The translations under genes and the position numbers were made by a program. Below the pieces are notes generated by a model, which was not told the origin of the DNA, made no database searches, and worked only from the letters and a program-made list of their open reading frames with translations. Positions 6,788-13,667 of a DNA stretch of 14,675 bases are shown in pieces (the stretch's first letter is position 1; each line of letters starts with the position of its first letter). Origin of the DNA: an uncultured Actinomycetes bacterium (lineage in GTDB: Bacteria > Actinomycetota > Actinomycetes > Mycobacteriales > Mycobacteriaceae); assembly GCA_903911165.1 (NCBI GenBank), contig CAIWCQ010000038.1, positions 1 to 14,675 on the forward strand. Direction: 5' to 3'.

Positions 6788-8164
6788 TCAGACCGCCACC
6801 GCGTTGGTGAGTCGCGCGAAATTCGCGGCGAAGCGATCCACATCGGCATCGGTGTGCTGGACGGACAACAACCATTGCTCGATCTTGCCCCACGGTGGGA
6901 GGAAAACCCCACCGTTGTGTTGCATGAGCCAGTGCAGGTGCCCGATGCCGGTGTCGATCTGCAGGAAATCGCGGAACTCCCGGACCGGTTCGCTGCGGAA
7001 CGTCACGCAGCCCTTAGCTCCCACGCTCACGATGCGCCAACCGTAACCGTGCTCGGCAATAGTCGCTTCCAGACTGGACCGTAGCCGGGTGGCGAGGTGA
7101 TCGAGATGGGTGTACGCCTGCGGGGTGAGCACTTCGGAGAGATTGGCTCGGGTGGCGGCCATCGCGAGCGGGTTGCCGTTGAAGGTGCCGACCTGTTCGT
7201 AGCGACCATCGGCGATCGCCGACATGACCGCGTTCGTACCGCCGATAGCGGCCACCGATATGCCGCCCCCCAGTGCCTTGGCCAGACAAACCATGTCCGG
7301 CGTCACGCCGGAGAGTCCGGTGACTCCGGCGGGCCCGGTGGTGAACCCGGTCTTCACCTCGTCGAAGATCAGCAGTGCTCCGGCCGCGTGCAGCAGCCCT
7401 CGGATCGCGGCCAGATAACCGTCGTCGGGCGGGATGATGCCGGCGTTCATCATCACCGGTTCAACGATCATGCCGGCGATCCGGCCCGGATGCTCGGCGA
7501 GTGCCCGGGCGACCGCCTCCGGGTCGTTGAACGGCACGATCACGACCAGATCCCTGATAGCAGAGGGGATTCCACTGTTGCCAGGAACGCCGTTCGGGTG
7601 GTCGCGGGGGCCAATCTCGTCAGCTTCCGGGAGCACTGACACCTGCACCGAGTCATGGTGGCCGTGATAGCAGCCCTCGACTTTGATGATGAGGTCGCGT
7701 CCGGTTACTGACCGAGCGAGATGCACGGCGTCCATGGTGGCTTCGGTCCCGGAGTTGGCGAATCGCCACTGCGGCAGGCCGAAGCGGCGGGCAAGCTCGC
7801 CGGCGTTCCAGATGGCGTCCTCAGTGGGTTGCGCGAAATGGGTTCCGCGGCGTACCCGGTCACTGACCGCGGCGACTATCGCAGGGTGCGCATGGCCGGC
7901 GATGGATGCGCCGTAACCGCCGTGCATGTCGACGTACTCGGTGCCGTCGACGTCGTACACCTTCGATCCGGCACCATGGCTCATCCACACCGCCTGTGGT
8001 TGGGCGATCTGCCAGTTCGAGGTCGCGCTACCGGCCAGGTGTTCACCGGCCAAGGCGATGAGTTCGGTGCTTCGCGGTTGGCGGCGCAGGAATACCTGCT
8101 CCTCTTGAGCGATCAGGGCGTCGATGTCGCCCCGAACCGGTCGTGCGATTGCCGGCGATACCAC
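6788..8164 (-). CDS. Class III PLP-dependent aminotransferase (HemL / glutamate-1-semialdehyde aminomutase-like)
   Basis: 458 residues, starting with GTG at 8164 preceded by GGAGG at 6 nt. Class III features are NSGTEA (137-142, phosphate binding), CYHGHHD (165-171), FDEVKTGF with Asp268 contacting the PLP ring nitrogen, and CLAKALGGG with Lys296 as the Schiff-base lysine. The overall pattern is closest to the HemL/GSA-aminomutase branch. The setting, an operon with an amine transporter ATPase and no haem genes, argues for a catabolic omega-aminotransferase acting on an amine or amino acid rather than for tetrapyrrole synthesis. It is the first gene of a two-gene operon driven by a promoter overlapping operator B. 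Family confidence is high; the substrate is unknown. Confidence 0.9.
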   Translation of the reverse strand: MVSPAIARPVRGDIDALIAQEEQVFLRRQPRSTELIALAGEHLAGSATSNWQIAQPQAVWMSHGAGSKVYDVDGTEYVDMHGGYGASIAGHAHPAIVAAVSDRVRRGTHFAQPTEDAIWNAGELARRFGLPQWRFANSGTEATMDAVHLARSVTGRDLIIKVEGCYHGHHDSVQVSVLPEADEIGPRDHPNGVPGNSGIPSAIRDLVVIVPFNDPEAVARALAEHPGRIAGMIVEPVMMNAGIIPPDDGYLAAIRGLLHAAGALLIFDEVKTGFTTGPAGVTGLSGVTPDMVCLAKALGGGISVAAIGGTNAVMSAIADGRYEQVGTFNGNPLAMAATRANLSEVLTPQAYTHLDHLATRLRSSLEATIAEHGYGWRIVSVGAKGCVTFRSEPVREFRDFLQIDTGIGHLHWLMQHNGGVFLPPWGKIEQWLLSVQHTDADVDRFAANFARLTNAVAV

Positions 8165-8222
8165 GGGAAACCTCCACTCGATTGCCCGGTTTACCTGGGA
8201 GGAGGCGGACCGGACAAATCCT

Positions 8223-8238
8223 GACTGAGCGTTCAGTC
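8223..8238. promoter_or_regulatory. Operator site B, probable TetR-family binding palindrome
   Basis: TGACTGAGCGTTCAGTCTA (8222-8240) contains a perfect inverted repeat GACTGA-N4-TCAGTC. It is the best-symmetric copy in the window and matches operator A at 15 of 19 positions, including the flanking CC before it. It covers the -10 box and start site of the aminotransferase operon, and it lies in the region shared with the transporter operon. Regulator identity is inferred from the twin site beside tetR. Confidence 0.75.
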
Positions 8239-8263
8239 TATGTCAGAGGCTACGAGACGACAA
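8235..8263 (-). promoter_or_regulatory. Promoter of the aminotransferase / ATPase operon
   Basis: On the minus strand there is TTGTCG (8263-8258), a 17-bp spacer and TAGACT (8240-8235). Both boxes and the spacer length match the promoter at 4856-4884, and the -10 box overlaps the operator in the same register. Transcription would start near 8228, leaving a leader of about 64 nt. Confidence 0.65.
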
Positions 8264-8357
8264 GATGGAAACGCGGAGATCGCCGCAACGACGGGCAGCG
8301 GCACCCAAAGTGTGTAAGAGTCCAATACCTGAGTAATCGTTGAGTCCGGAGGTCCAG

Positions 8358-9605
8358 ATGCCAGCCGCCAACCATTCCGGTTCAAGCCGCCGACAGTTCC
8401 TGCTGCGCGCCGCACTGCTTGCCGGCGGTACCCCCGCGATGGTGGCGTTCCTGAACGCCTGTGCCAAGGCCGAACAGACGTCGTCGTCGGCACCGAGCCT
8501 GAAGATCGCCTCACCGGATAAACCGGTTACCTGGGACATTCTCAAGGACAACGAACCCATCGCCGATGGCCTCGCTCCGGAGAAGTCCGCGACGCTGCAG
8601 CTCTACAGCTACGCCGACTACGTCTCGCCCGATGCCGTCAAGTCATTCGAGGAGAAGTACGGCGCCACCGTTGCGGTCTCAACCTTCAACGACACCGACG
8701 AGGCGATCACTAAGATCCGAGCCGGCAGCGTCGACTATGACGTCTTCTTCCCGAGCTATGACCAGATCGGCAAGCTGGTGAATGGCTCGTTGCTGCGGCC
8801 GCTGAACCACAGCTACATCACCAACATCAACAACGTCTGGCCGGTGTTCACCAACCCGTTTTATGACCAGCAGTGGCGGTACACCACGCCCTACACCGTC
8901 TACACCACGGGCATCGGCTGGAACAATACCGAGGTGCCCGCCGATATCGGTGCACTGGAAAATCCCTACGCGGCGTTGTGGGATCCGACTTACAAGAACA
9001 AGACAGCGGTGATCGACGACTGGCACACCGCGATGTCGATGGTTCTGCTCAAGGAGGGCATTACCGACGTCAACACGAATTCGGCTGCCGATCTGAAGAT
9101 CGTCGGCGAGCAGTTGACCGCGTTGGTAGCGGCCACCTCGCCGAAAGTCACCATCACGATGTACACCGATGTGCCCACCGGTCAGATCGGCCTGGCGCAA
9201 ATGTGGTCGGGAGACATCATCAACGCGCAGAACTATTTGCCCGAGGGCGGCTCGGCCGAAGTTCTGCGCTATTGGTTCCCGGCCGACGGAAAGGGGTTGG
9301 TGGACAACGATCTGATGGTGGTTTTGCGTGGTGGAAAGAACCCGGTGCTGTCACATCTGTTCATCAACCACATGCTCGAGACCGAGTCTGCCAAACAGAA
9401 CTTCAAACAGATCGGTTACCAACCACCCCAGGTATCGATGAGCCCGGACTCGCTGGTGACGGACGGCTTCGTTGCGGAGAACATCAAGTCGGCGATCGTC
9501 CGGCCCGAGTACTACGACGTCGGCTACCGGATCCTTGAACTCGATCCCGACAACGATGCGGCCTGGCACAACGTGTGGCGTGCCTTCAAGGCTGGGGGAT
9601 CCTGA
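8358..9605 (+). CDS. Tat-exported lipoprotein substrate-binding protein of an ABC importer, PotD-like
   Basis: 415 residues from the ATG at 8358, chosen over the TTG at 8340 because GGAGG lies 5 nt before the ATG. The N-terminus has a twin-arginine motif SRRQFL (Arg11-Arg12), a hydrophobic stretch, and a lipobox-like LNAC with Cys35. This suggests Tat export and lipid anchoring outside the membrane. The mature part has the PotD/PotF-type two-lobe pattern: LQLYSYADYVSPDAVKSFEEKYG, ITKIRAGSVDYDVFFPSYDQI, TPYTVYTTGIGWN and WSGDIINAQNYLPEG. It captures the substrate and hands it to the two permeases encoded directly downstream. Polyamine-family binding proteins also bind other amines and amino acids, so the ligand is open. 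Confidence 0.92.
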   Translation: MPAANHSGSSRRQFLLRAALLAGGTPAMVAFLNACAKAEQTSSSAPSLKIASPDKPVTWDILKDNEPIADGLAPEKSATLQLYSYADYVSPDAVKSFEEKYGATVAVSTFNDTDEAITKIRAGSVDYDVFFPSYDQIGKLVNGSLLRPLNHSYITNINNVWPVFTNPFYDQQWRYTTPYTVYTTGIGWNNTEVPADIGALENPYAALWDPTYKNKTAVIDDWHTAMSMVLLKEGITDVNTNSAADLKIVGEQLTALVAATSPKVTITMYTDVPTGQIGLAQMWSGDIINAQNYLPEGGSAEVLRYWFPADGKGLVDNDLMVVLRGGKNPVLSHLFINHMLETESAKQNFKQIGYQPPQVSMSPDSLVTDGFVAENIKSAIVRPEYYDVGYRILELDPDNDAAWHNVWRAFKAGGS

Positions 9606-9610
9606 CCCCG

Positions 9611-10546
9611 GTGACGCTGACCGAGGTTGCGGCGCAGGCAAAGCCGCAGTCGACGCGCTCCCGGGGCAGTGTGCTCGGCGCCGCTCTGGCCGCGCCGGGG
9701 CTGATCTGGCTACTGCTGTTCTTCCTGGCTCCGCTGTATGTGGTGCTGGCCATCGTCTTTGGCCGTACCGACCCGATCTTCCGCACCGCGGTCCCGGTAT
9801 GGAATCCCCTGCTGTGGGATCCGACCCAGTTCAGCTACGTACTCAGTCGCATTGTCGGATCGCAGGGAATCTTCGGGCCGGCACTGCTGCGCACCGCGGT
9901 GTTCGTCGTGACGGCGGGCCTGCTGTGTTTGTTGATCGCCTTTCCGGTTGCCTACTACGTCTCCCGGTTATCCGGGAGGTGGAAGGGCCTGCTGTTGGCC
10001 CTGCTGATCGCGCCGTTCTGGATCAGCTACATGATGCGGATGCTGGCCTGGGTCAACCTCCTTCAGGACGACGGACTGGTGAACCGGTTGTTGAGTATGG
10101 GTGGCCTGTTCGACGTTCGAGTGCATTGGTTGACCGGCCAACCGGTGGTCGTCGTGCTGGGATTGGTCTACGGCTACGTCGCATACATGATCCTGCCGCT
10201 GTATGCCGGGCTGGACCGGTTGCCACAATCCACCCTCGAGGCGGCACGTGACCTCGGCGCCAGTCGCTTCGCGTCGTTCTGGCGAGTCACTCTGCCGATG
10301 TGCCGTCCCGCCATCGTGGCGGCTCTGCTGCTGACCATGCTGCCGATGCTCGGTGATTACTTCACCTCCGACATGCTGTCGGCCTCGCCGAAGACCGCGA
10401 TGGTGGGCAACCTGATCAACGACAGCGTGCAGTCGCCGGGTCAGACCGGTCAGGCCGGCGCGTTGGTGATGCTGGTCCTCCTGGTCGCGGTACTGCCGAT
10501 GTTCTACTACGTGCGGGTCACCACCCGCGGCGATGTGGCCTCATGA
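9611..10546 (+). CDS. ABC transporter permease, PotB-like
   Basis: About 311 residues from the GTG at 9611, 5 bp after the binding-protein stop. A GGGGGA stretch some 11 nt upstream is a long-spaced ribosome site; the GTG at 9575, inside the previous gene, is a less likely start. There are about six membrane segments, the first at GAALAAPGLIWLLLFFLAPLYVV. The conserved inner-membrane permease (EAA) loop reads EAARDLGASRFASFWRVTLP and docks to the ATPase. The gene is part of the binding-protein/permease operon and overlaps the next permease by ATGA. It pairs with the ATPase encoded at 5650-6768 on the other strand. Confidence 0.92.
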   Translation: MTLTEVAAQAKPQSTRSRGSVLGAALAAPGLIWLLLFFLAPLYVVLAIVFGRTDPIFRTAVPVWNPLLWDPTQFSYVLSRIVGSQGIFGPALLRTAVFVVTAGLLCLLIAFPVAYYVSRLSGRWKGLLLALLIAPFWISYMMRMLAWVNLLQDDGLVNRLLSMGGLFDVRVHWLTGQPVVVVLGLVYGYVAYMILPLYAGLDRLPQSTLEAARDLGASRFASFWRVTLPMCRPAIVAALLLTMLPMLGDYFTSDMLSASPKTAMVGNLINDSVQSPGQTGQAGALVMLVLLVAVLPMFYYVRVTTRGDVAS

Positions 10547-11421
10547 GAAGCCCGGCAGCATGGTGGAACGATCCGTGGCGACCGCCGCGAGTACTCCTCG
10601 GAGTCACGCTGGCCTACCTGGTCTGGTCGCTGACCCCAGTGCTGATCGCGGTCATCTTCTCGTTCAACGACGGGAAGTCGCGAACTGTGTGGCAGGGCTT
10701 TTCGACGCGCTGGTATTTCGGTGATCCGGTCAAGTCGGTCTGGCACGATGCGGCCCTGCACACCGCGCTGCTGCAGACCCTGAAGCTCGGTGTGATCGCC
10801 ACGGCGATCACCGTGCCACTCGGGGTGATGTTCGCAATCGGCATCGACCGCTGGCGGGGCCGGTTGCCTTCCGGGGCGAACATGCTGATGCTGGTGTCCT
10901 TCGTCCTGCCCGAAGTGCTGCTGGCCGTCGCCCTGCTGTTCGTGGTGACCACGCTGCCGTTGCCGGTCGGATTGGGCACCGGAGCGCAGGTGCTCGGTCT
11001 GGTGACCTACCAGATCGCCTACCCGGCCGTTCTTGTCCGGACCCGGCTGGCCACGATCGGTGCCCAGTACGAAGAGGCGGCAACGGATCTCGGCGCCTCA
11101 CCGCTGGCGGCACTGCGGCGGGTGACGCTGCCGATGCTCTTCCCGGCGATATTCGCCAGCGCGATTCTGGTCTTCGCGGATGTGATCGATGACTTCGTGC
11201 TGGTGCGATATCTGTCCGGAAGCTCCTCCACCGAACCGGTGTCGGTGAAGATCTACAACACCGCGCGCGCCGCCCCGACACCGGCGCTCAACGCGTTGGC
11301 CACGCTGCTGTTGTTCGCCGCTCTGCTGGCGATCACCGTGGGCTACCTGATCTACCGCCGGATGACCCGCGGCGACAACACCGCCGCCGGTGGTATCGCC
11401 GCATTCGCCGGCGAGGCGTGA
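10543..11421 (+). CDS. ABC transporter permease, PotC-like
   Basis: 292 residues. The ATG overlaps the upstream TGA (ATGA), so translation is coupled to the PotB-like gene and no separate ribosome site is needed. Hydrophobic helices start at VLLGVTLAYLVWSLTPVLIAVIF. The permease EAA loop is EEAATDLGASPLAALRRVTLP, and DDFVLVRYLSG after it is typical of PotC-type subunits. It should form the channel heterodimer with the PotB-like subunit. It is the last gene of the transporter operon and is followed by 48 bp before the Rieske gene, which seems to have its own promoter. Confidence 0.92.
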   Translation: MRSPAAWWNDPWRPPRVLLGVTLAYLVWSLTPVLIAVIFSFNDGKSRTVWQGFSTRWYFGDPVKSVWHDAALHTALLQTLKLGVIATAITVPLGVMFAIGIDRWRGRLPSGANMLMLVSFVLPEVLLAVALLFVVTTLPLPVGLGTGAQVLGLVTYQIAYPAVLVRTRLATIGAQYEEAATDLGASPLAALRRVTLPMLFPAIFASAILVFADVIDDFVLVRYLSGSSSTEPVSVKIYNTARAAPTPALNALATLLLFAALLAITVGYLIYRRMTRGDNTAAGGIAAFAGEA

Positions 11422-11433
11422 GCACCGGTGGGG

Positions 11434-11462
11434 TAGACCGCGGCCACCGCGCGGACTATTCT
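11434..11462 (+). promoter_or_regulatory. Probable promoter for a leaderless Rieske transcript
   Basis: TAGACC (11434-11439, 4 of 6 to TTGACA), a 17-bp spacer and TATTCT (11457-11462, TANNNT) are followed by 7 nt and then the ATG at 11470. The expected transcription start coincides with the start codon. No ribosome-binding site lies close to this ATG, which fits leaderless translation, common in mycobacteria. Confidence 0.5.
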
Positions 11463-11463
11463 T

Positions 11464-11479
11464 GACTGCATGTTCAAAC
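11464..11479. promoter_or_regulatory. Operator site C, weaker copy overlapping the Rieske start codon
   Basis: TGACTGCATGTTCAAAC (11463-11479) matches operator A in the left arm TGACTG and in TGTTCAA of the right half (14 of 17 positions). Its symmetry is weak, with 3 of 6 arm pairs. It covers +1 and the ATG of the Rieske gene, where a bound repressor would block initiation. Part of the match is also coding sequence, so chance similarity cannot be excluded. Confidence 0.45.
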
Positions 11480-12621
11480 AGTTCGAACCGGCCCCCGTCC
11501 CCGCCGCTGGACTTGCTGCCGCCCTGGCTCCGTTCGGATCATCGCGCATGCTGCCCCGCGAGGCGTACGTCGATCCGGCAGTGTTCGAGTGGGAACAGCG
11601 CAACATCTTCACCGGTTGGCACTGCGTCGGCCACGCCGCCGACCTCGACGGCGCCGGCGCGCAACGCGCAGTGGGTTCGGGCGCGAACGGCATCCTGCTG
11701 GTGCGAGGAGACGACGGAATCGCACGGGCGTTCGCCAACGTTTGTCGTCATCGCGGGCACGAATTGCTGGCCTGTGGTGCGAGCGTCAAGCGGCGTGGAG
11801 TGGTGTGCCCCTATCACGCTTGGTCGTACAAGCTGAACGGTGAGTTGCGGAATGCTCCGGGTTTCGATCGGCTCGATTCCTTCGATGCCGCGGATTTCGG
11901 ACTAGCCGAACTTCGCCTCGTCGACTGGCATGGCTGGCTCTTCGTGGACCCCAGCGGCGAAGATGGCGACTTCGCCGATCACGTCGCCGGATCAGAGGAG
12001 ATCGTCAGTCCGTATCGGCCCGAGGATCTCACGGTCGTTTCGCGCCACTCCTACGAGTTGGCGACCAACTGGAAGGTGATCGTCGAGAACTACCAGGAGT
12101 GCTACCACTGCCCGTCGATACATCCCGAGCTCTCCCGGATCAGCCCGCCAACCAGCGGTGAGAACATTGAGATGCCGGGTGACTGGATGGGTGGCTGGAT
12201 GTCGATGATCGACGAGGCCGAGACGATGTCGCTGAGCGGACGCAGTGGCGGGGTCGCGATCAAGGGGCTCTCCGAGCAAGAGTTGCGATCGGTGATGTAT
12301 CTGGTCGGTTTCCCCAACCTCCTGGTGAGCCTGCACCCCGACTACATCATGACGCACACGATGACGCCACTGAGCGTCGACCGCACCCACGTCGAATGCG
12401 CCTGGGCCTTTCCCAGGGAGGCCGCCGACCGGCCCGGCTTCGATCCGTCCTATGCGGTGGACTTCTGGGATCTGACCAACCGGCAGGATTGGGCGGCGTG
12501 CGAGTCTGTGCAGCGCGGTCTGAGTTCGCCGCATGCCCAACCCGGACCGCTGGCGCTCGAGGAAGACGGCGTCTACCAGTTCGTCACCCGGGTTGCCCGC
12601 GCTTACGCCGGAAAACGCTGA
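11470..12621 (+). CDS. Rieske non-haem iron oxygenase, alpha subunit (quaternary-amine / GbcA-like type)
   Basis: 383 residues. The [2Fe-2S] Rieske motif is C92-x-H94 ... C113-PY-H116. The mononuclear iron site is ECYHCPSIH (Glu210, His213, His218), with Asp340 in NRQDWAACESVQRGLSS as the third ligand. Glu at position 210, where aromatic-ring dioxygenases have Asp, and the QDW..CE..QRGL segment both resemble glycine-betaine and carnitine monooxygenases. A role in N-dealkylation or cleavage of a methylated or quaternary amine is therefore more likely than ring hydroxylation. The enzyme needs a reductase/ferredoxin partner, and none is encoded in the window. The gene follows the amine transporter operon but seems to have its own leaderless promoter and operator copy. 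The alternative, an aromatic-ring hydroxylase, cannot be excluded without structure or assay. Confidence 0.88.
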   Translation: MFKQFEPAPVPAAGLAAALAPFGSSRMLPREAYVDPAVFEWEQRNIFTGWHCVGHAADLDGAGAQRAVGSGANGILLVRGDDGIARAFANVCRHRGHELLACGASVKRRGVVCPYHAWSYKLNGELRNAPGFDRLDSFDAADFGLAELRLVDWHGWLFVDPSGEDGDFADHVAGSEEIVSPYRPEDLTVVSRHSYELATNWKVIVENYQECYHCPSIHPELSRISPPTSGENIEMPGDWMGGWMSMIDEAETMSLSGRSGGVAIKGLSEQELRSVMYLVGFPNLLVSLHPDYIMTHTMTPLSVDRTHVECAWAFPREAADRPGFDPSYAVDFWDLTNRQDWAACESVQRGLSSPHAQPGPLALEEDGVYQFVTRVARAYAGKR

Positions 12622-12625
12622 CGTC

Positions 12626-12670
12626 GGTCAACGCTGTGCCGGTCAACGCTGTGCCGGTCAACGCTGTGCC
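12626..12670. repeat. Three perfect 15-bp tandem repeats at a convergent gene junction
   Basis: GGTCAACGCTGTGCC occurs three times head to tail (12626-12640, 12641-12655, 12656-12670) with no mismatch. It starts 4 bp after the Rieske stop. The third copy contains the stop codon and last codons (ending TAQR) of the convergent patatin-like gene. No stable hairpin is evident in the unit, so it is not an obvious terminator. Slippage duplication of the patatin 3' end is the simplest origin. Confidence 0.92.
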
Positions 12671-13638
12671 GTGACGCGGGAGTCGTGGGCGTCGAGCGCG
12701 CGAGCGGTCAGCTCATGGCCCAGGTCGATAAGCTCGGCCGCGCGATGGAAATCAAGGCTGCGACATGCCGTTCGGGGGACCACGATGAGCAAGTCGGGCG
12801 GGTAGGCGGCCAACTGGTGCCGGGCCAACGCTGCCTGGGAGATTTCGATGGTCCGGTTCATCACCGCGAAGCTGCCCAACTTCGGCATCGGGGCCTCGCC
12901 GACGTTGTAAGTTTCACCGTCGTAATCCTCAGCGGCAGAGGGTGTTTCGGCGACAGCGCTGAGCCGGTCGAGCACTGAGCGGGCGGTCTGATTTTCCAGC
13001 AGTGCGGAGGTGCTGCGTAGCAGGCGGTTCAGTCGCTCGCGAGTTGCCGTCGTCTCCGAACCGGCCGACTCCTCGGTGCGGAGATCGGTATCGGTCCCCG
13101 ACAGGCTCACGCCGATGGTGAGATCGGCGTTCACCGATGTGATGGGCGCCATCGGCAGGGGGTCGAGGATGCCACCGTCGGCGAGCAGTCGGCCATCGAG
13201 GACGTGCGGCGCAATGATTCCGGGAATCGCGATTGAGGCGCGTATCGCGGCATCGACCGCTCCGCGCTGCAGCCATACCGACTTGCCCGCGATCAGGTCG
13301 GTCGCCACTGCAGTGAAGGGAATCGGCAGGTTCTCGATGGTGGCCTCGCCCAGCATGTCGCGGACCGCGTCGAGAATCTTCCCGGCGCGCAGGACCCCGG
13401 CAGCCGAAATCGAGGGGTCCAGTAGTCGCAGCATCGTCCGTTGGGTCAGGGTCTGAGCCCAAGTGGTGAACTCGTCGAGTGACCCCGCGGCGTGAAGACC
13501 ACCGACAAGTGCTCCCATCGACGAGCCCGCGATGCCGACTACTTCGTAACCCCGGTCACGCAGTTCGTTGAGGACACCGATGTGGGCGTATCCGCGCGCT
13601 CCGCCACTGCCGAGCGCGATCGCGACCCGTTTGGCCAT
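12658..13638 (-). CDS. Patatin-like phospholipase / acylhydrolase (Rv1063c-like)
   Basis: 326 residues. It has the full patatin catalytic set: the oxyanion-hole loop GSGGARG (10-16), nucleophile elbow GSSMG with Ser40 (38-42), and the catalytic Asp in ADGGILDP (Asp154). These are Ser-Asp dyad lipid acylhydrolases; the lipid is unknown. There is no signal peptide, so it is probably cytosolic or membrane-peripheral. The LpqV-like gene lies just upstream on the same strand (29 bp gap), the order seen for Rv1064c-Rv1063c in M. tuberculosis, so this is conserved backbone rather than part of the amine cluster. The start ATG has only a weak upstream purine stretch (GGGAAAA). The stop lies inside the third 15-bp repeat. 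Confidence 0.9.
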   Translation of the reverse strand: MAKRVAIALGSGGARGYAHIGVLNELRDRGYEVVGIAGSSMGALVGGLHAAGSLDEFTTWAQTLTQRTMLRLLDPSISAAGVLRAGKILDAVRDMLGEATIENLPIPFTAVATDLIAGKSVWLQRGAVDAAIRASIAIPGIIAPHVLDGRLLADGGILDPLPMAPITSVNADLTIGVSLSGTDTDLRTEESAGSETTATRERLNRLLRSTSALLENQTARSVLDRLSAVAETPSAAEDYDGETYNVGEAPMPKLGSFAVMNRTIEISQAALARHQLAAYPPDLLIVVPRTACRSLDFHRAAELIDLGHELTARALDAHDSRVTAQR

Positions 13639-13667
13639 CGTGCGATTTTCCCGTCGTATGGGGGGCT

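Larger units (their letters stand above)
8165..8357. promoter_or_regulatory. Divergent intergenic region between aminotransferase and transporter operons
   Basis: This 193-bp control region holds, from left to right, the minus-strand ribosome site (CCTCC at 8171-8175 on the plus strand), operator B, the minus-strand promoter, about 80 bp without a clear element, and the plus-strand GGAGG at 8348-8352, 5 nt before the binding-protein ATG. I see no convincing TANNNT -10 for the plus-strand operon. It may use a weaker promoter between 8264 and 8340, around the AT-richer stretch at 8310-8340. Confidence 0.6.

Noticed and set aside
6788..8164. Naming the aminotransferase hemL (tetrapyrrole synthesis)
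   Set aside because: It is HemL-like by family only. It sits in an operon with an amine-transporter ATPase under a TetR-type operator, far from any haem gene.
12626..12670. Possible CRISPR array
   Set aside because: The repeats are 15 bp, contiguous and without spacers, and no cas genes are present.
12622..12670. Rho-independent terminator between the Rieske and patatin genes
   Set aside because: The repeat unit does not fold into a meaningful stem and there is no T-run on either strand.
13026..13033. GTTCAGTC half-site resembling the operator right arm
   Set aside because: It lies inside the patatin-like coding sequence and has no matching left arm at the right distance.
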